Shown: positions 1 through 7,473 of the stretch, piece after piece
Layout of the letters: each line of letters opens with the position of its first letter
Position numbering within the stretch: the stretch's first letter is position 1
Source: a virus
Virus record (IMG/VR): IMGVR_UViG_3300014819_000002
Location: 1 to 64,000 of that record
Length of the DNA: 64,000 bases
Reading direction: 5' to 3' (one strand)
Notes under the pieces: generated by a model
The model's input: only the letters and a program-made list of their open reading frames with translations
What the model was told of the DNA's origin: nothing
Database searches by the model: none
Made by a program: the position numbers and the translations under genes

Positions 1-432
1 TATATCATAATCTTGTCGTCCAACTTCAAGTTTAATAGAACCAGAATATGACTGAAGAGATTGACCATAACCAACCTCAGAAGCATATGGCTCGGCTTGT
101 CTTACAAGATATTCAAGATTGGGTTGAACATAGTTATTAACTAAATTAAGTTGATATTTCCCAGTTGCCGAATCTATAGAACCAGTAGGAGAACCAAGAA
201 GATATGATAAATTTGATTTAGCTTGATATTCAATCATGATTGCATTGAAATATAAAGTCGCCTCCTCAAAACATGCCCAAATCATCTTCTTAGTTAGCTC
301 AACGCTTAATACATCTTCCCCAAGCTTTCTTAAAATAAAAGTAACAACTTTATCGGCATCACTTTGGAAAGCTGGGTCAGAATCAAAGTAACCAAAACTA
401 GTTGGATTTAACGTAGTATTAAACGTAGACAT
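1..432 (-). CDS. virion structural protein, C-terminus outside window
   Basis: An open frame of 144 codons starts at an ATG at 432 and runs off the left edge without a stop. It begins MSTFNTTLNPTSFGYFDSD and ends at the edge with LEVGRQDYDI. The composition (Ser/Thr/Asn-rich, acidic start, then a helical middle) and the motif EVGRQDYD are, from memory, like neck or tail-completion proteins of T4-like jumbo phages, but the match cannot be tested here. It is transcribed away from the homing endonuclease at 446, with 13 bases between the two starts. Structural role is inference; that this is coding is well supported by the uninterrupted frame. Confidence 0.7.
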   Translation of the reverse strand, partial: MSTFNTTLNPTSFGYFDSDPAFQSDADKVVTFILRKLGEDVLSVELTKKMIWACFEEATLYFNAIMIEYQAKSNLSYLLGSPTGSIDSATGKYQLNLVNNYVQPNLEYLVRQAEPYASEVGYGQSLQSYSGSIKLEVGRQDYDI

Positions 433-445
433 ACTAAAAATAAAT

Positions 446-1987
446 ATGACAACAAAGAAAATAAATTATATAGAGGCCGCTAAACGATTCGAAGAATTTC
501 ATAATGAAGTTGAAATAGTGGAATGTACTTTTATTTCATGGACGAAGAAAGCAAAATTTTTTGACAAAATAATCCAAGATTACTTTGAATCAATTCCAAA
601 AGATGTTTTTAAAAACAAATCGGTGCATCCCCGAAGAAGAAAAGAAAAGAAAATAAACACGTTCTTCTCAAAAAGAACAAAAAAAGAAAAGAAATCAAAA
701 GTAACCACAGAAGAAATAGTTCAAAAAAGAAAACAAACTTGCATAGAAAAATATGGCACAGATAATCCTTCTAAAGTAGATTGGATTAAAAAAAAGAAGG
801 AAAAAACTAGCATAGAAAATTGGGGAACAAAACAACCTCTAGCAGCCTCACAAGTAAGGCAGAAAATAAAAGAAACCAATCTAGAAAAATATGGATCCAC
901 TACTCCAGCAGGAAATATTTCGATCCAGAAAAAAATGGAAGAAACAAATCTGAAAAAGTATGGTGTCTCATATTTTTCTCAAACTGAAAAATTTAAACAA
1001 GAACAATCAAAGTTAGTGATAGTTGAAAATGAAAACGAAATTCCTTTGAAAGATTGGTTGGAGCAAACAAAGTATAAAAATACTTTACCTAGTCAGGTTA
1101 CTATTAATCAATGGTTCGTATCCGTTGAGAAAATCAACGAAAAACAATTGATAGAAAAACTTAATCAGTTTAATTCTTATAAAACCTATCTGGAACATTT
1201 TATAGAAAAAGAACTTGGTTTAAAACACTTCAATAAGAAACCATTAGAAATTGATAAACTTTATCGACCAGATTTTAAGATTAATGACTCTGTTTATGTA
1301 AACATTGACGGTTTATATTGGCATAAAGAAGATTATAGAGATAAGACCTATCATTCTGATCTCAGAAAAGAATTTGAAACCCATAATTTAAGATTATTAC
1401 AATTCAGAGAAAATGAAGTTCAGTCCAAATTAGATATTGTTAAATCAATTATTAATAATGCATCCGGTCTTATATTAAAGAAAATATATGGCAGAAATAC
1501 TAAAATAACTGACGTTTCCAATAAGCTAGCAATTAGTTTTTTAAATGAAAATCATTTAAAAGGAATGAAAAATGCGAAACATATTGGTTTGCGTGATCAA
1601 GAAGGAAACTTAATTTCAATTCTTTCATGGAAAACGCACAACAACGTTTGCAAAATAGAAAGATTTTGCTCACTTAAGAATACTATTGTAATAGGAGGAC
1701 TTAGCAAATTATTGTCTGAACTTGAAAAAAGACTGTTTGGTAAAGTAGACGAATATCATTATTGGGTTGATCTCCGTTATGGAACTGGTAATCAACTAAA
1801 AAGTTTTGGATACGAACTGAGCCACGAAACAATCGGTTTTGATTGGACAGATGGTAAAAATTGTTTTAACAGATTATATTGCACCGCTTCAGAAACAAAC
1901 AGCGAAAAAGAAGAGGCAGTCAAAAAAAATCTATATAAAATATATGATGCTGGTCAAAGGCTATGGGTAAAAAAATGCCAAGCTTGA
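446..1987 (+). CDS. Vsr-type (EDxHD) homing endonuclease with KYG-repeat DNA-binding region
   Basis: 513 residues. Residues 1-75 are a basic N-terminal domain; residues about 90-185 hold four imperfect repeats of the form ET(N/S)(L/I)E(K/N)(Y/W)G followed by T/S and P, a DNA-contact repeat seen in free-standing homing endonucleases. Residues about 270-340 carry the Vsr-like nuclease core, with YRPDFKI, then NIDGLYWHKE, then a LRLLQFRENE segment, matching the EDxHD family (type: I-Bth0305I). The C-terminal third is shared with the gene at 5903-7348 (both have a DLR(Y/F)G.GN segment). It is a selfish gene on the plus strand between minus-strand phage genes. Its N-terminus has a broken relative at 57895-58136. 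Function is family knowledge, not tested. Confidence 0.8.
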   Translation: MTTKKINYIEAAKRFEEFHNEVEIVECTFISWTKKAKFFDKIIQDYFESIPKDVFKNKSVHPRRRKEKKINTFFSKRTKKEKKSKVTTEEIVQKRKQTCIEKYGTDNPSKVDWIKKKKEKTSIENWGTKQPLAASQVRQKIKETNLEKYGSTTPAGNISIQKKMEETNLKKYGVSYFSQTEKFKQEQSKLVIVENENEIPLKDWLEQTKYKNTLPSQVTINQWFVSVEKINEKQLIEKLNQFNSYKTYLEHFIEKELGLKHFNKKPLEIDKLYRPDFKINDSVYVNIDGLYWHKEDYRDKTYHSDLRKEFETHNLRLLQFRENEVQSKLDIVKSIINNASGLILKKIYGRNTKITDVSNKLAISFLNENHLKGMKNAKHIGLRDQEGNLISILSWKTHNNVCKIERFCSLKNTIVIGGLSKLLSELEKRLFGKVDEYHYWVDLRYGTGNQLKSFGYELSHETIGFDWTDGKNCFNRLYCTASETNSEKEEAVKKNLYKIYDAGQRLWVKKCQA

Positions 1988-2006
1988 ATAATATTTATTA
2001 TTAACA

Positions 2007-2558
2007 ATGTCTAAAGAAGTTCTCAAAGAATATATTAAACTGTTTATTCATGAACAACTACGTAATCGCAAATTATATGTTTGGGATTTAGATGATACTC
2101 TTGTAAAAACAAATAGTCGGGTTCATATAACAAAAGAAAATGGAGACGTTCTTCATTTAACGCCTGGCGAGTATGCAGTATATGAGAAAACTCCTGGCGA
2201 TATATTTGACTACAGCGATTTTGAAGGCTTAGTAGATCCAAAAACAATTGTTTGGACAACACAAATTCTTAAAAGAGTAATCAATAAACATGGTACAGAT
2301 GCAGCAGTTATTCTTACTGCACGTGGAAATGAAAATCCTGCAAAAGAATTCTTGAAATTAAATAATATTCCGGAGATTCCTATTGTTGCATTAGCTAATA
2401 GCGATCCGGAAATGAAAGCACAATGGATCAAAATGATTGCTTTAAAATTTGATTTTAAAGAGATTGAATTCTTTGACGATAGTTACAAAAATATTAGATC
2501 CGTTAGTAACGTTAAAGTACCAGGGGTAAAAATTATAGCTCGTCACATTAAACATTAA
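2007..2558 (+). CDS. HAD-superfamily phosphatase-like protein
   Basis: 183 residues. HAD motif I is WDLDDTL near residue 27 (nucleophile and acid Asp), motif II is the TARG segment near residue 100, and motif IV is FFDDS near residue 155, so the catalytic set looks complete. Size and layout resemble stand-alone phage HAD phosphatases or the phosphatase half of polynucleotide kinase; substrate is unknown. The first 18 residues (SKEVLKEYIKLFIHEQL) are a separate amphipathic leader like those on several virion proteins in this window, which may mean packaging into the head (see findings). It follows the homing endonuclease by 19 bases and its 3' end overlaps the convergent gene at 2548 by 11 bases. 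Confidence 0.7.
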   Translation: MSKEVLKEYIKLFIHEQLRNRKLYVWDLDDTLVKTNSRVHITKENGDVLHLTPGEYAVYEKTPGDIFDYSDFEGLVDPKTIVWTTQILKRVINKHGTDAAVILTARGNENPAKEFLKLNNIPEIPIVALANSDPEMKAQWIKMIALKFDFKEIEFFDDSYKNIRSVSNVKVPGVKIIARHIKH

Positions 2559-2940
2559 TAAACTGTAATTGATCGCCCTTATATGCCCCATTTCTTTCAC
2601 ACCAACCAGCAGATAATTCTAATACATATCTACATGGTCGGGTAATTCTACATATTCTTTCATCATGTGCTCTTAAACGATGAACTCCCATTATTTTCAT
2701 ATTCGAATCTAATGGCACAAGATCCAAATCAAAAGCAACATTCCGCATCCAAAAACCTAATTCTCTTGGCTCATTATAAATGAACAAAAGCCCGAACCCA
2801 TCATGGGGCTCAGGCTCAAACATAAATCCTTTTTCTCTTTCGGCTGATGTGTTTAATACACGCAAATCAAGCGGTTGTCCAGCTAATCGGGCAGATACGT
2901 TATTAGCATACCGCCGCCATTTATGCATTATCTCTTTCAT
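2548..2940 (-). CDS. DUF192 family protein
   Basis: About 130 residues from the chosen start (MKEIMHKWRRYAN). The DUF192 pattern is clear: an ARLAGQPLDLRVLNT start, then the E..KGFMFE turn, GLLFIYNEPRELGFWMRN, then FDLDLVPLD and the end motif YVLELSAGWCERNG. Family members are small, usually secreted or periplasmic barrels of unknown role; no signal peptide is visible here. A frame open further upstream lies inside the gene at 2921, so I place the start at 2940; 2928 is an alternative with an AAGAG sequence just ahead. It overlaps the upstream gene by about 20 bases, suggesting coupled translation. Confidence 0.75.
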   Translation of the reverse strand: MKEIMHKWRRYANNVSARLAGQPLDLRVLNTSAEREKGFMFEPEPHDGFGLLFIYNEPRELGFWMRNVAFDLDLVPLDSNMKIMGVHRLRAHDERICRITRPCRYVLELSAGWCERNGAYKGDQLQFINV

Positions 2941-3214
2941 TATCATAATCATTAAATATAACTTCATCCGGTTCAAAATGCTTAATAAAGCTATCGGATA
3001 CAATTGCCATAACTTCACCAATCAAAATTTGATAGACGCCGGGATTATACCCATAACCCTGTTCAATAATCATTCCAATCGTGTTGATAGGATATAGCTT
3101 GTGCTCAGTCTTACTCTCAGTCTGAATAAAAACAGAAACATCATAATATTCTCCCGAACAGCTTGCCTCGGGACGAGTCAATCGAATCATTTGTCCTACT
3201 TTAAAATCATTCAT
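2921..3214 (-). CDS. hypothetical small beta-rich protein
   Basis: 97 residues, not recognised. It starts MNDFKVGQMIRLTRPEAS and alternates short hydrophobic stretches with glycine turns (IGMIIEQGYGYNPGVYQI), which suggests an SH3-like or other small barrel; the tail is acidic (FEPDEVIFNDYDNERDN). It sits in a minus-strand row with 3225-3911 upstream (10 bases away) and the DUF192 gene overlapping its end. Confidence 0.6.
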   Translation of the reverse strand: MNDFKVGQMIRLTRPEASCSGEYYDVSVFIQTESKTEHKLYPINTIGMIIEQGYGYNPGVYQILIGEVMAIVSDSFIKHFEPDEVIFNDYDNERDNA

Positions 3215-3224
3215 TATGCATCAC

Positions 3225-3911
3225 TTACTTGATCTTACGAGCGTGCGCCTTCTCAATATGACGCTGAATGTCAGCCACTGTCCACTTAGTATTACGAATA
3301 TACCGCCGCCGACTATGATAATAAGGAAATGCACGATCAACACCGCCCTGAGCCATAAGCGCAAGAGCACGATCAATATCTTCCCGAAGACGGACAAGCT
3401 CCGGTCCAAGTTCAAGCATCTGATTCATAATGCGTGCTGTAAGTTCTGCCTTACGCTCCGCTGCACGCTCCTTACGCTTTGTCCAAGCCTCTGCACGTTC
3501 CTGCCGAATACGAATCTTATCCTCGTCAGAAAGGGCATTAAAAGCCTTCCTACGCTCCTTAGCAAGCTCCCTACGTCGGTTCTTATTATAAATATTACGA
3601 GCTTCAATGATAGCCTTATGCAACGGCGAACTATCGTCATGATAACCAATGCCAAATTCAGCTAGATTTGACCGTGCCCAATTATAAATAGACCAAACAC
3701 TATGCTCCTCGTGCCAATTTACACCACCATCAACAGAAATCGAAATTGTATAATCTGGATACCATAGATTTGCACCTATCGATGCAGACCATTTAAATTG
3801 ATATTTTCCATCAATACCAAAAGAGCTAACAGTATTCTGTTGTTTTGAGAATACCTCGAAACCGGTGGAATTATTCAAACGATGATGCGGAGTATTAATA
3901 CTACTAGTCAT
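3225..3911 (-). CDS. hypothetical protein with basic coiled-coil C-terminal half
   Basis: 228 residues, not recognised. Residues 1-95 look globular and beta-rich (SASIGANLWYPDYTISISVDGG). Residues 95-200 are strongly helical and charged, full of Arg, Glu and Ala (repeats such as RRELAKERRKAFNAL), typical of a long coiled coil. The tail RHIEKAHARKIK is basic. GC content is visibly higher than in the surrounding genes. It heads the minus-strand row of 2548-3911. No function is assigned. Confidence 0.65.
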   Translation of the reverse strand: MTSSINTPHHRLNNSTGFEVFSKQQNTVSSFGIDGKYQFKWSASIGANLWYPDYTISISVDGGVNWHEEHSVWSIYNWARSNLAEFGIGYHDDSSPLHKAIIEARNIYNKNRRRELAKERRKAFNALSDEDKIRIRQERAEAWTKRKERAAERKAELTARIMNQMLELGPELVRLREDIDRALALMAQGGVDRAFPYYHSRRRYIRNTKWTVADIQRHIEKAHARKIK

Positions 3912-3964
3912 ACATTAATAATATCACATTAAATAAAAGATATAAACAAATATTTGCGGCTATT

Positions 3965-4312
3965 TTATAAGGGTTTTAAGAACTCTGATTTGATAAGCAT
4001 TATTCTTTCATCTAACAAACAGGGAATATAGTTTCCATCTGGAACATACTTTCCCTTAACCGTTTTACTAAAACGTTCGAGTTCTTTTCCATTAACTGTT
4101 TCATCTAATTGCAATACAACAGAATTAGGTTCAAGGAAAATATATTCTTCTAATTCCGGATAATATTCTCTTTTATTAATTTGATTTAAATCATCATAAC
4201 ATACGCTGGCCCACCCCATATGTTCTATTTTCTTTATAAGAAAACCATATGGAGCAGGTACGTCAAACGGATGGTAACGAGTAGAACGTTTTATTTTATA
4301 TAAATTACCCAT
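3965..4312 (-). CDS. hypothetical protein with a truncated paralogue nearby
   Basis: 115 residues from the ATG at 4312 (MGNLYKIKRSTRYHPF). Not recognised. The C-terminal 23 residues (GNYIPCLLDERIMLIKSEF and on) and the first seven are repeated almost exactly in the 33-residue frame at 5800-5901, showing the phage once carried two copies. Start 4312 was chosen over an upstream in-frame start because it matches the paralogue's MGKLHKI and lies just after the stop of the lipoprotein gene at 4323. Confidence 0.65.
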   Translation of the reverse strand: MGNLYKIKRSTRYHPFDVPAPYGFLIKKIEHMGWASVCYDDLNQINKREYYPELEEYIFLEPNSVVLQLDETVNGKELERFSKTVKGKYVPDGNYIPCLLDERIMLIKSEFLKPL

Positions 4313-4322
4313 ATTGAATATG

Positions 4323-5594
4323 TTATGGTGAACATGGATCAGAAACAACAGTTTCTAGGTTTGCCAATACTCTTTCTTCATCGGTACTTAATTCAAAGTA
4401 CCGTCCACACAAATCCCAATCTTCTCTATTCTCTGGTAACACAAAATAATAGAAAGCTTCACCATTAGTTAGTTGACTGCACATATCAGTTTCCGTGACA
4501 TATGTTGGCCTGTAACTTTGTCCTTCTTCGTCTGTAAATAGTATTATTATTCTAGAAGATGCTGCTCTCCATCCAACATCTAATGTTCCATTACCAATTT
4601 CCCAAATTACATCCCAAGTTGGTTCTGAAGCAATTGCACCTCTTAAGTTTTCTAATACAAATGAAAAAATAAAAGTGTCATAACTAGACAACGGTAAAAG
4701 CACTCTGGAATATGACACTCTCGGGCCGGTTCCTGGAACATATCTAGGTTCCGGAGCTTGCACAATACCAAATCTGAAATTTGGGTTGCTAGAAAACATA
4801 TCCGAAAAAGTACGTATTACATTTACGATGGCACCAATTTCTTCTGACATACTACCAGAGGTATCAATTACAAAGACAATATCAAAATCTGTATTAACGG
4901 CAGACTCACATGAACCAACGGAATTAACTGAGCCATCAATACATCCATCACAATTATTATCAACGCCGTCACAAGCAAACAAACCTTGTTCATTTATAGG
5001 AGAAATAGAACCTTCACATGGTTGCCATTCACCATATGAACATACTTGAACACCACGCCGACATGGAAATGTTATTGGTTCAGTTGCTGGAATATCAACA
5101 TCATAACAATATCGAGCAACAGGGCCTCGCATGTCACCATCGATATTACCATCGCAATCATTATCAATGGAATCACATATTTCTGGAGTGCATTCAATTC
5201 GTGAACAATGACCAAGAATACATCCAAACCCACTCTCGGGTGCACCACATTCCCGATCAAATTCACATATTCTTCCATTTTCATCAACCGGTCTACAAAC
5301 TCCAAACCTACATTCTTCCGTTGCAGCATCGCATGGTGGAGAAACACCACACATACATTGATCGACATTACATCGATCAGTAGTAAAATAGGGACATTCA
5401 TTTCCACAACGTCCACAATTTAATGGATCATTTGGAGCTTCTCTACCTTCTATACATGTAGGTGGCATTTGAGTCATTCCACTATCAGTTTCTACCGATA
5501 TTGCATCTGGAACTCTCATATGGGTTTCTTGAGAACAACTACAGCCATATATCATGGCACTTAATCCTATTAACACACAACAAATATATTTCAT
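4323..5594 (-). CDS. secreted lipoprotein with Cys-rich MopE-type repeats and VWA domain
   Basis: 423 residues. A signal peptide with lipobox (AMIYGC, Cys18) predicts export and lipid anchoring. Residues about 45-135 are Cys-rich with many CxxC pairs. Two MopE-type metal-binding motifs follow, CDSIDNDCDGNIDG (140-153) and CDGVDNNCDGCIDG (208-221). Residues 237-420 form a von Willebrand A domain with the MIDAS loop DTSGSMS (244-250) and IIILFTDEEG for the later metal ligand. Such architecture is common in secreted proteins of Myxococcota and relatives and unusual in a phage. It may act on the host surface (adhesion, exclusion, or lysis), or be captured host cargo; no phage role is known to me. 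Confidence 0.85.
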   Translation of the reverse strand: MKYICCVLIGLSAMIYGCSCSQETHMRVPDAISVETDSGMTQMPPTCIEGREAPNDPLNCGRCGNECPYFTTDRCNVDQCMCGVSPPCDAATEECRFGVCRPVDENGRICEFDRECGAPESGFGCILGHCSRIECTPEICDSIDNDCDGNIDGDMRGPVARYCYDVDIPATEPITFPCRRGVQVCSYGEWQPCEGSISPINEQGLFACDGVDNNCDGCIDGSVNSVGSCESAVNTDFDIVFVIDTSGSMSEEIGAIVNVIRTFSDMFSSNPNFRFGIVQAPEPRYVPGTGPRVSYSRVLLPLSSYDTFIFSFVLENLRGAIASEPTWDVIWEIGNGTLDVGWRAASSRIIILFTDEEGQSYRPTYVTETDMCSQLTNGEAFYYFVLPENREDWDLCGRYFELSTDEERVLANLETVVSDPCSP

Positions 5595-5720
5595 ATTATG
5601 AACCTCGCAAATATATGTTCCTTACATAAGATTAGCTCAATATATTATGAAATTATATTGAATATTCATGAATATAGTCTATATCAACATTCTTATAGAA
5701 TATTGTAAATTTTACCTAGT

Positions 5721-5810
5721 TCATTACAGGTTTGTATATGCAATATATGGATAAAAAAAGAAGGGTGACATTTCTGCCACCCTTCTCTAAATCCTTATTT
5801 TATAAGGGGT
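5721..5810. repeat. diverged intergenic repeat cassette, copy 1
   Basis: This 90-base block matches 7380-7467 in order: an identical 18-mer (tcattacaggtttgtata, at 5721-5738 and 7380-7397), then an A-rich stretch, a terminator hairpin sharing the catttctgc loop, then a short palindrome around tattttata. The two copies bracket the homing endonuclease and the truncated gene at 5800-5901. Confidence 0.65.
5751..5788 (-). terminator. rho-independent terminator
   Basis: On the minus strand a 9-bp stem AGAAGGGTG / CACCCTTCT (arms 5778-5786 and 5759-5767, 10-base loop) is followed by a run of T. It ends transcripts coming from the homing endonuclease and truncated gene. Confidence 0.85.
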
Positions 5811-5901
5811 TTAAGAACTCGGCTTTAATAAGCAACAATCGTTCATCTAACAGGCAAGGAATATAGTTTCCATTATGTATTATTTTATGTAATTTTCCCA
5901 T
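5800..5901 (-). pseudogene. internally deleted paralogue of the 3965-4312 gene
   Basis: A 33-codon frame, MGKLHKI then GNYIPCLLDERLLLIKAEF and NPL. The first seven residues match the start, and the last 23 match the end, of the 115-residue protein at 3965-4312; about 80 middle codons are missing. DNA identity is also obvious at the 3' end. It lies 1 base after the stop of the homing endonuclease at 5903. Probably a deletion relic, though the short frame is still open. Confidence 0.75.
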
Positions 5902-5902
5902 G

Positions 5903-7348
5903 CTATAATTTGAGCTCATATAGATTATTGCTGCAACCAAATACTTTCCAAACTTTATTTTCTTCTGCTACCTCTTTTTCGGTTTTATCTTTTGTAGCAC
6001 GAAATTTAAAGCGGGGATATCTAATTTTACCATCAGTATACCAATAATTGATCCCTGTATCTTCTTTCACACAAGAAAACCCAGACTGAAGATAAACATT
6101 TCCATATCCAAATCTTAAATCACAATAGCTTATTATTCTTCTATATCCAGTTTCCGGAATTAACCAAGCATCTATAGAATGCTTTAATAACCTACTAAAA
6201 CCACCACGTACATTCGTATACAACTTGTTAGCATATCTCGCTATCTCAATTACATCCGGATTGCTCTTAATCCATTTCTTCTTTTGTTGAGGAACTCTCC
6301 ATGACATAGCCGCTACAATATCTCCATTGTATTCTAATCCAAAATACTTGCTAGCAGGTACATTCCCGGATATATGCGAACAATCAAAAAACTTATGAGC
6401 AGATTGAGGCTTTAATTCCACTATAGAACATTTCCTCGCATCAATATTTGATATGTTACCGGATCTTAATCTACTAGATATCATCGATTTTACAATATCA
6501 GATTTGCTTTCCCATTCGTCAGAAAAAACATGAAAAAGAGAATAATTTATTTCTTTGCATTTCTTTGTTTTTTCTTGATGATGCGTTTTTCCAACTTTTT
6601 CTACATCATGCCAATATAATCCATTATATTCAATGGCAAAATTCTTATCTAAAACTACTATATCTAATTCTTTTGGAGAGATAAGAGTTCTATTATTACG
6701 TTTAATTTGATAGCCTAAACTTTCTACATAGTTCCCAACCTGGATCTCATCTTTTGAAACCATGAAAGGATAACAAAATATACACAACCCGCCACGTTCA
6801 TAAGCTTGTAATGTCTTTTCTTGTTTACCAAAACATTTGACACATTCCAATTTTAATTTTGTATGTTGTCTATTTGTATATGATTGATAATCTGATAAAC
6901 AATAAAACTCTTTTGATCGCAACTCAATTCTTTTATTGAATTCTTCTTCTGATATTGTTTTTAATTTAGAAATTATTTTTTTAGTAAATTCGGTATGTTT
7001 ACGACCATAAAAATGATTTGAAGAACCCGCAACTGCTAAAGATTGATTGTATATTCGAATATCATTTTCTTTTGTCAATCCTTTGTTCCATGTTTTCTTA
7101 ACTTTACCACCAGTTTTTCCAGCAACAGAACAGGCTTCTTTAACATGTTCTTTACAATATTCTTTAAAAGAAAAGGATACATATCTTGTATATTCCGAAC
7201 ACGACTTACAATATGGTCGTTTACCTTCATATAGATAATCTATAGTATATTGTTCTGATGTAAGCTTGTGCTTGTATTGCAGATGAGTTGATAATCCTTT
7301 CAATGTCTCAAAGCTCTCTCTGCATATCTTACAATCGTTTTTTTCCAT
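5903..7348 (-). CDS. Vsr-type (EDxHD) homing endonuclease with N-terminal zinc finger
   Basis: 481 residues from the ATG at 7348, chosen because AGAGG stands 8 bases ahead; an ATG at 7363 is also possible. A C2H2-like finger (CKICRESF...H...H) opens the protein, followed by two CxxC pairs, a NUMOD-type segment WNKGLTKENDIRI near residue 100 and a further Cys cluster. The nuclease core near 225-290 has ELDIVVLDKNFAIEYNGLYWHD and LFHVFSDEWE, the hallmark of the Vsr-like EDxHD family. The C-terminal region matches that of the gene at 446. The NUMOD-type segment recurs in 54671-55771 (GLTKENDERI). Mobile DNA, next to the capsid gene, bracketed by the 90-base repeats. Confidence 0.85.
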   Translation of the reverse strand: MEKNDCKICRESFETLKGLSTHLQYKHKLTSEQYTIDYLYEGKRPYCKSCSEYTRYVSFSFKEYCKEHVKEACSVAGKTGGKVKKTWNKGLTKENDIRIYNQSLAVAGSSNHFYGRKHTEFTKKIISKLKTISEEEFNKRIELRSKEFYCLSDYQSYTNRQHTKLKLECVKCFGKQEKTLQAYERGGLCIFCYPFMVSKDEIQVGNYVESLGYQIKRNNRTLISPKELDIVVLDKNFAIEYNGLYWHDVEKVGKTHHQEKTKKCKEINYSLFHVFSDEWESKSDIVKSMISSRLRSGNISNIDARKCSIVELKPQSAHKFFDCSHISGNVPASKYFGLEYNGDIVAAMSWRVPQQKKKWIKSNPDVIEIARYANKLYTNVRGGFSRLLKHSIDAWLIPETGYRRIISYCDLRFGYGNVYLQSGFSCVKEDTGINYWYTDGKIRYPRFKFRATKDKTEKEVAEENKVWKVFGCSNNLYELKL

Positions 7349-7379
7349 GTAAAAACCTCTCATGACATATATTACCGTG

Positions 7380-7467
7380 TCATTACAGGTTTGTATAACT
7401 TGATAAAATAAAAAAGAAAAGGGGCAGCATTTCTGCTGCCCCTTCTCAAGTCCCTATTTTATAGGGG
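7380..7467. repeat. diverged intergenic repeat cassette, copy 2
   Basis: Second copy of the block at 5721-5810, located between the capsid gene stop and the homing endonuclease start. Same element order: 18-mer, A-rich tract, terminator hairpin, tattttata palindrome. Confidence 0.65.
7405..7446 (-). terminator. strong rho-independent terminator after the capsid gene
   Basis: Minus-strand stem AAGGGGCAGCA / TGCTGCCCCTT (11 bp, arms 7434-7444 and 7419-7429) closed by a GAAA tetraloop and followed by TTCTTTTTTATTTT. Its strength and place fit an abundant capsid message. Confidence 0.9.
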
Positions 7468-7473
7468 TATTTC

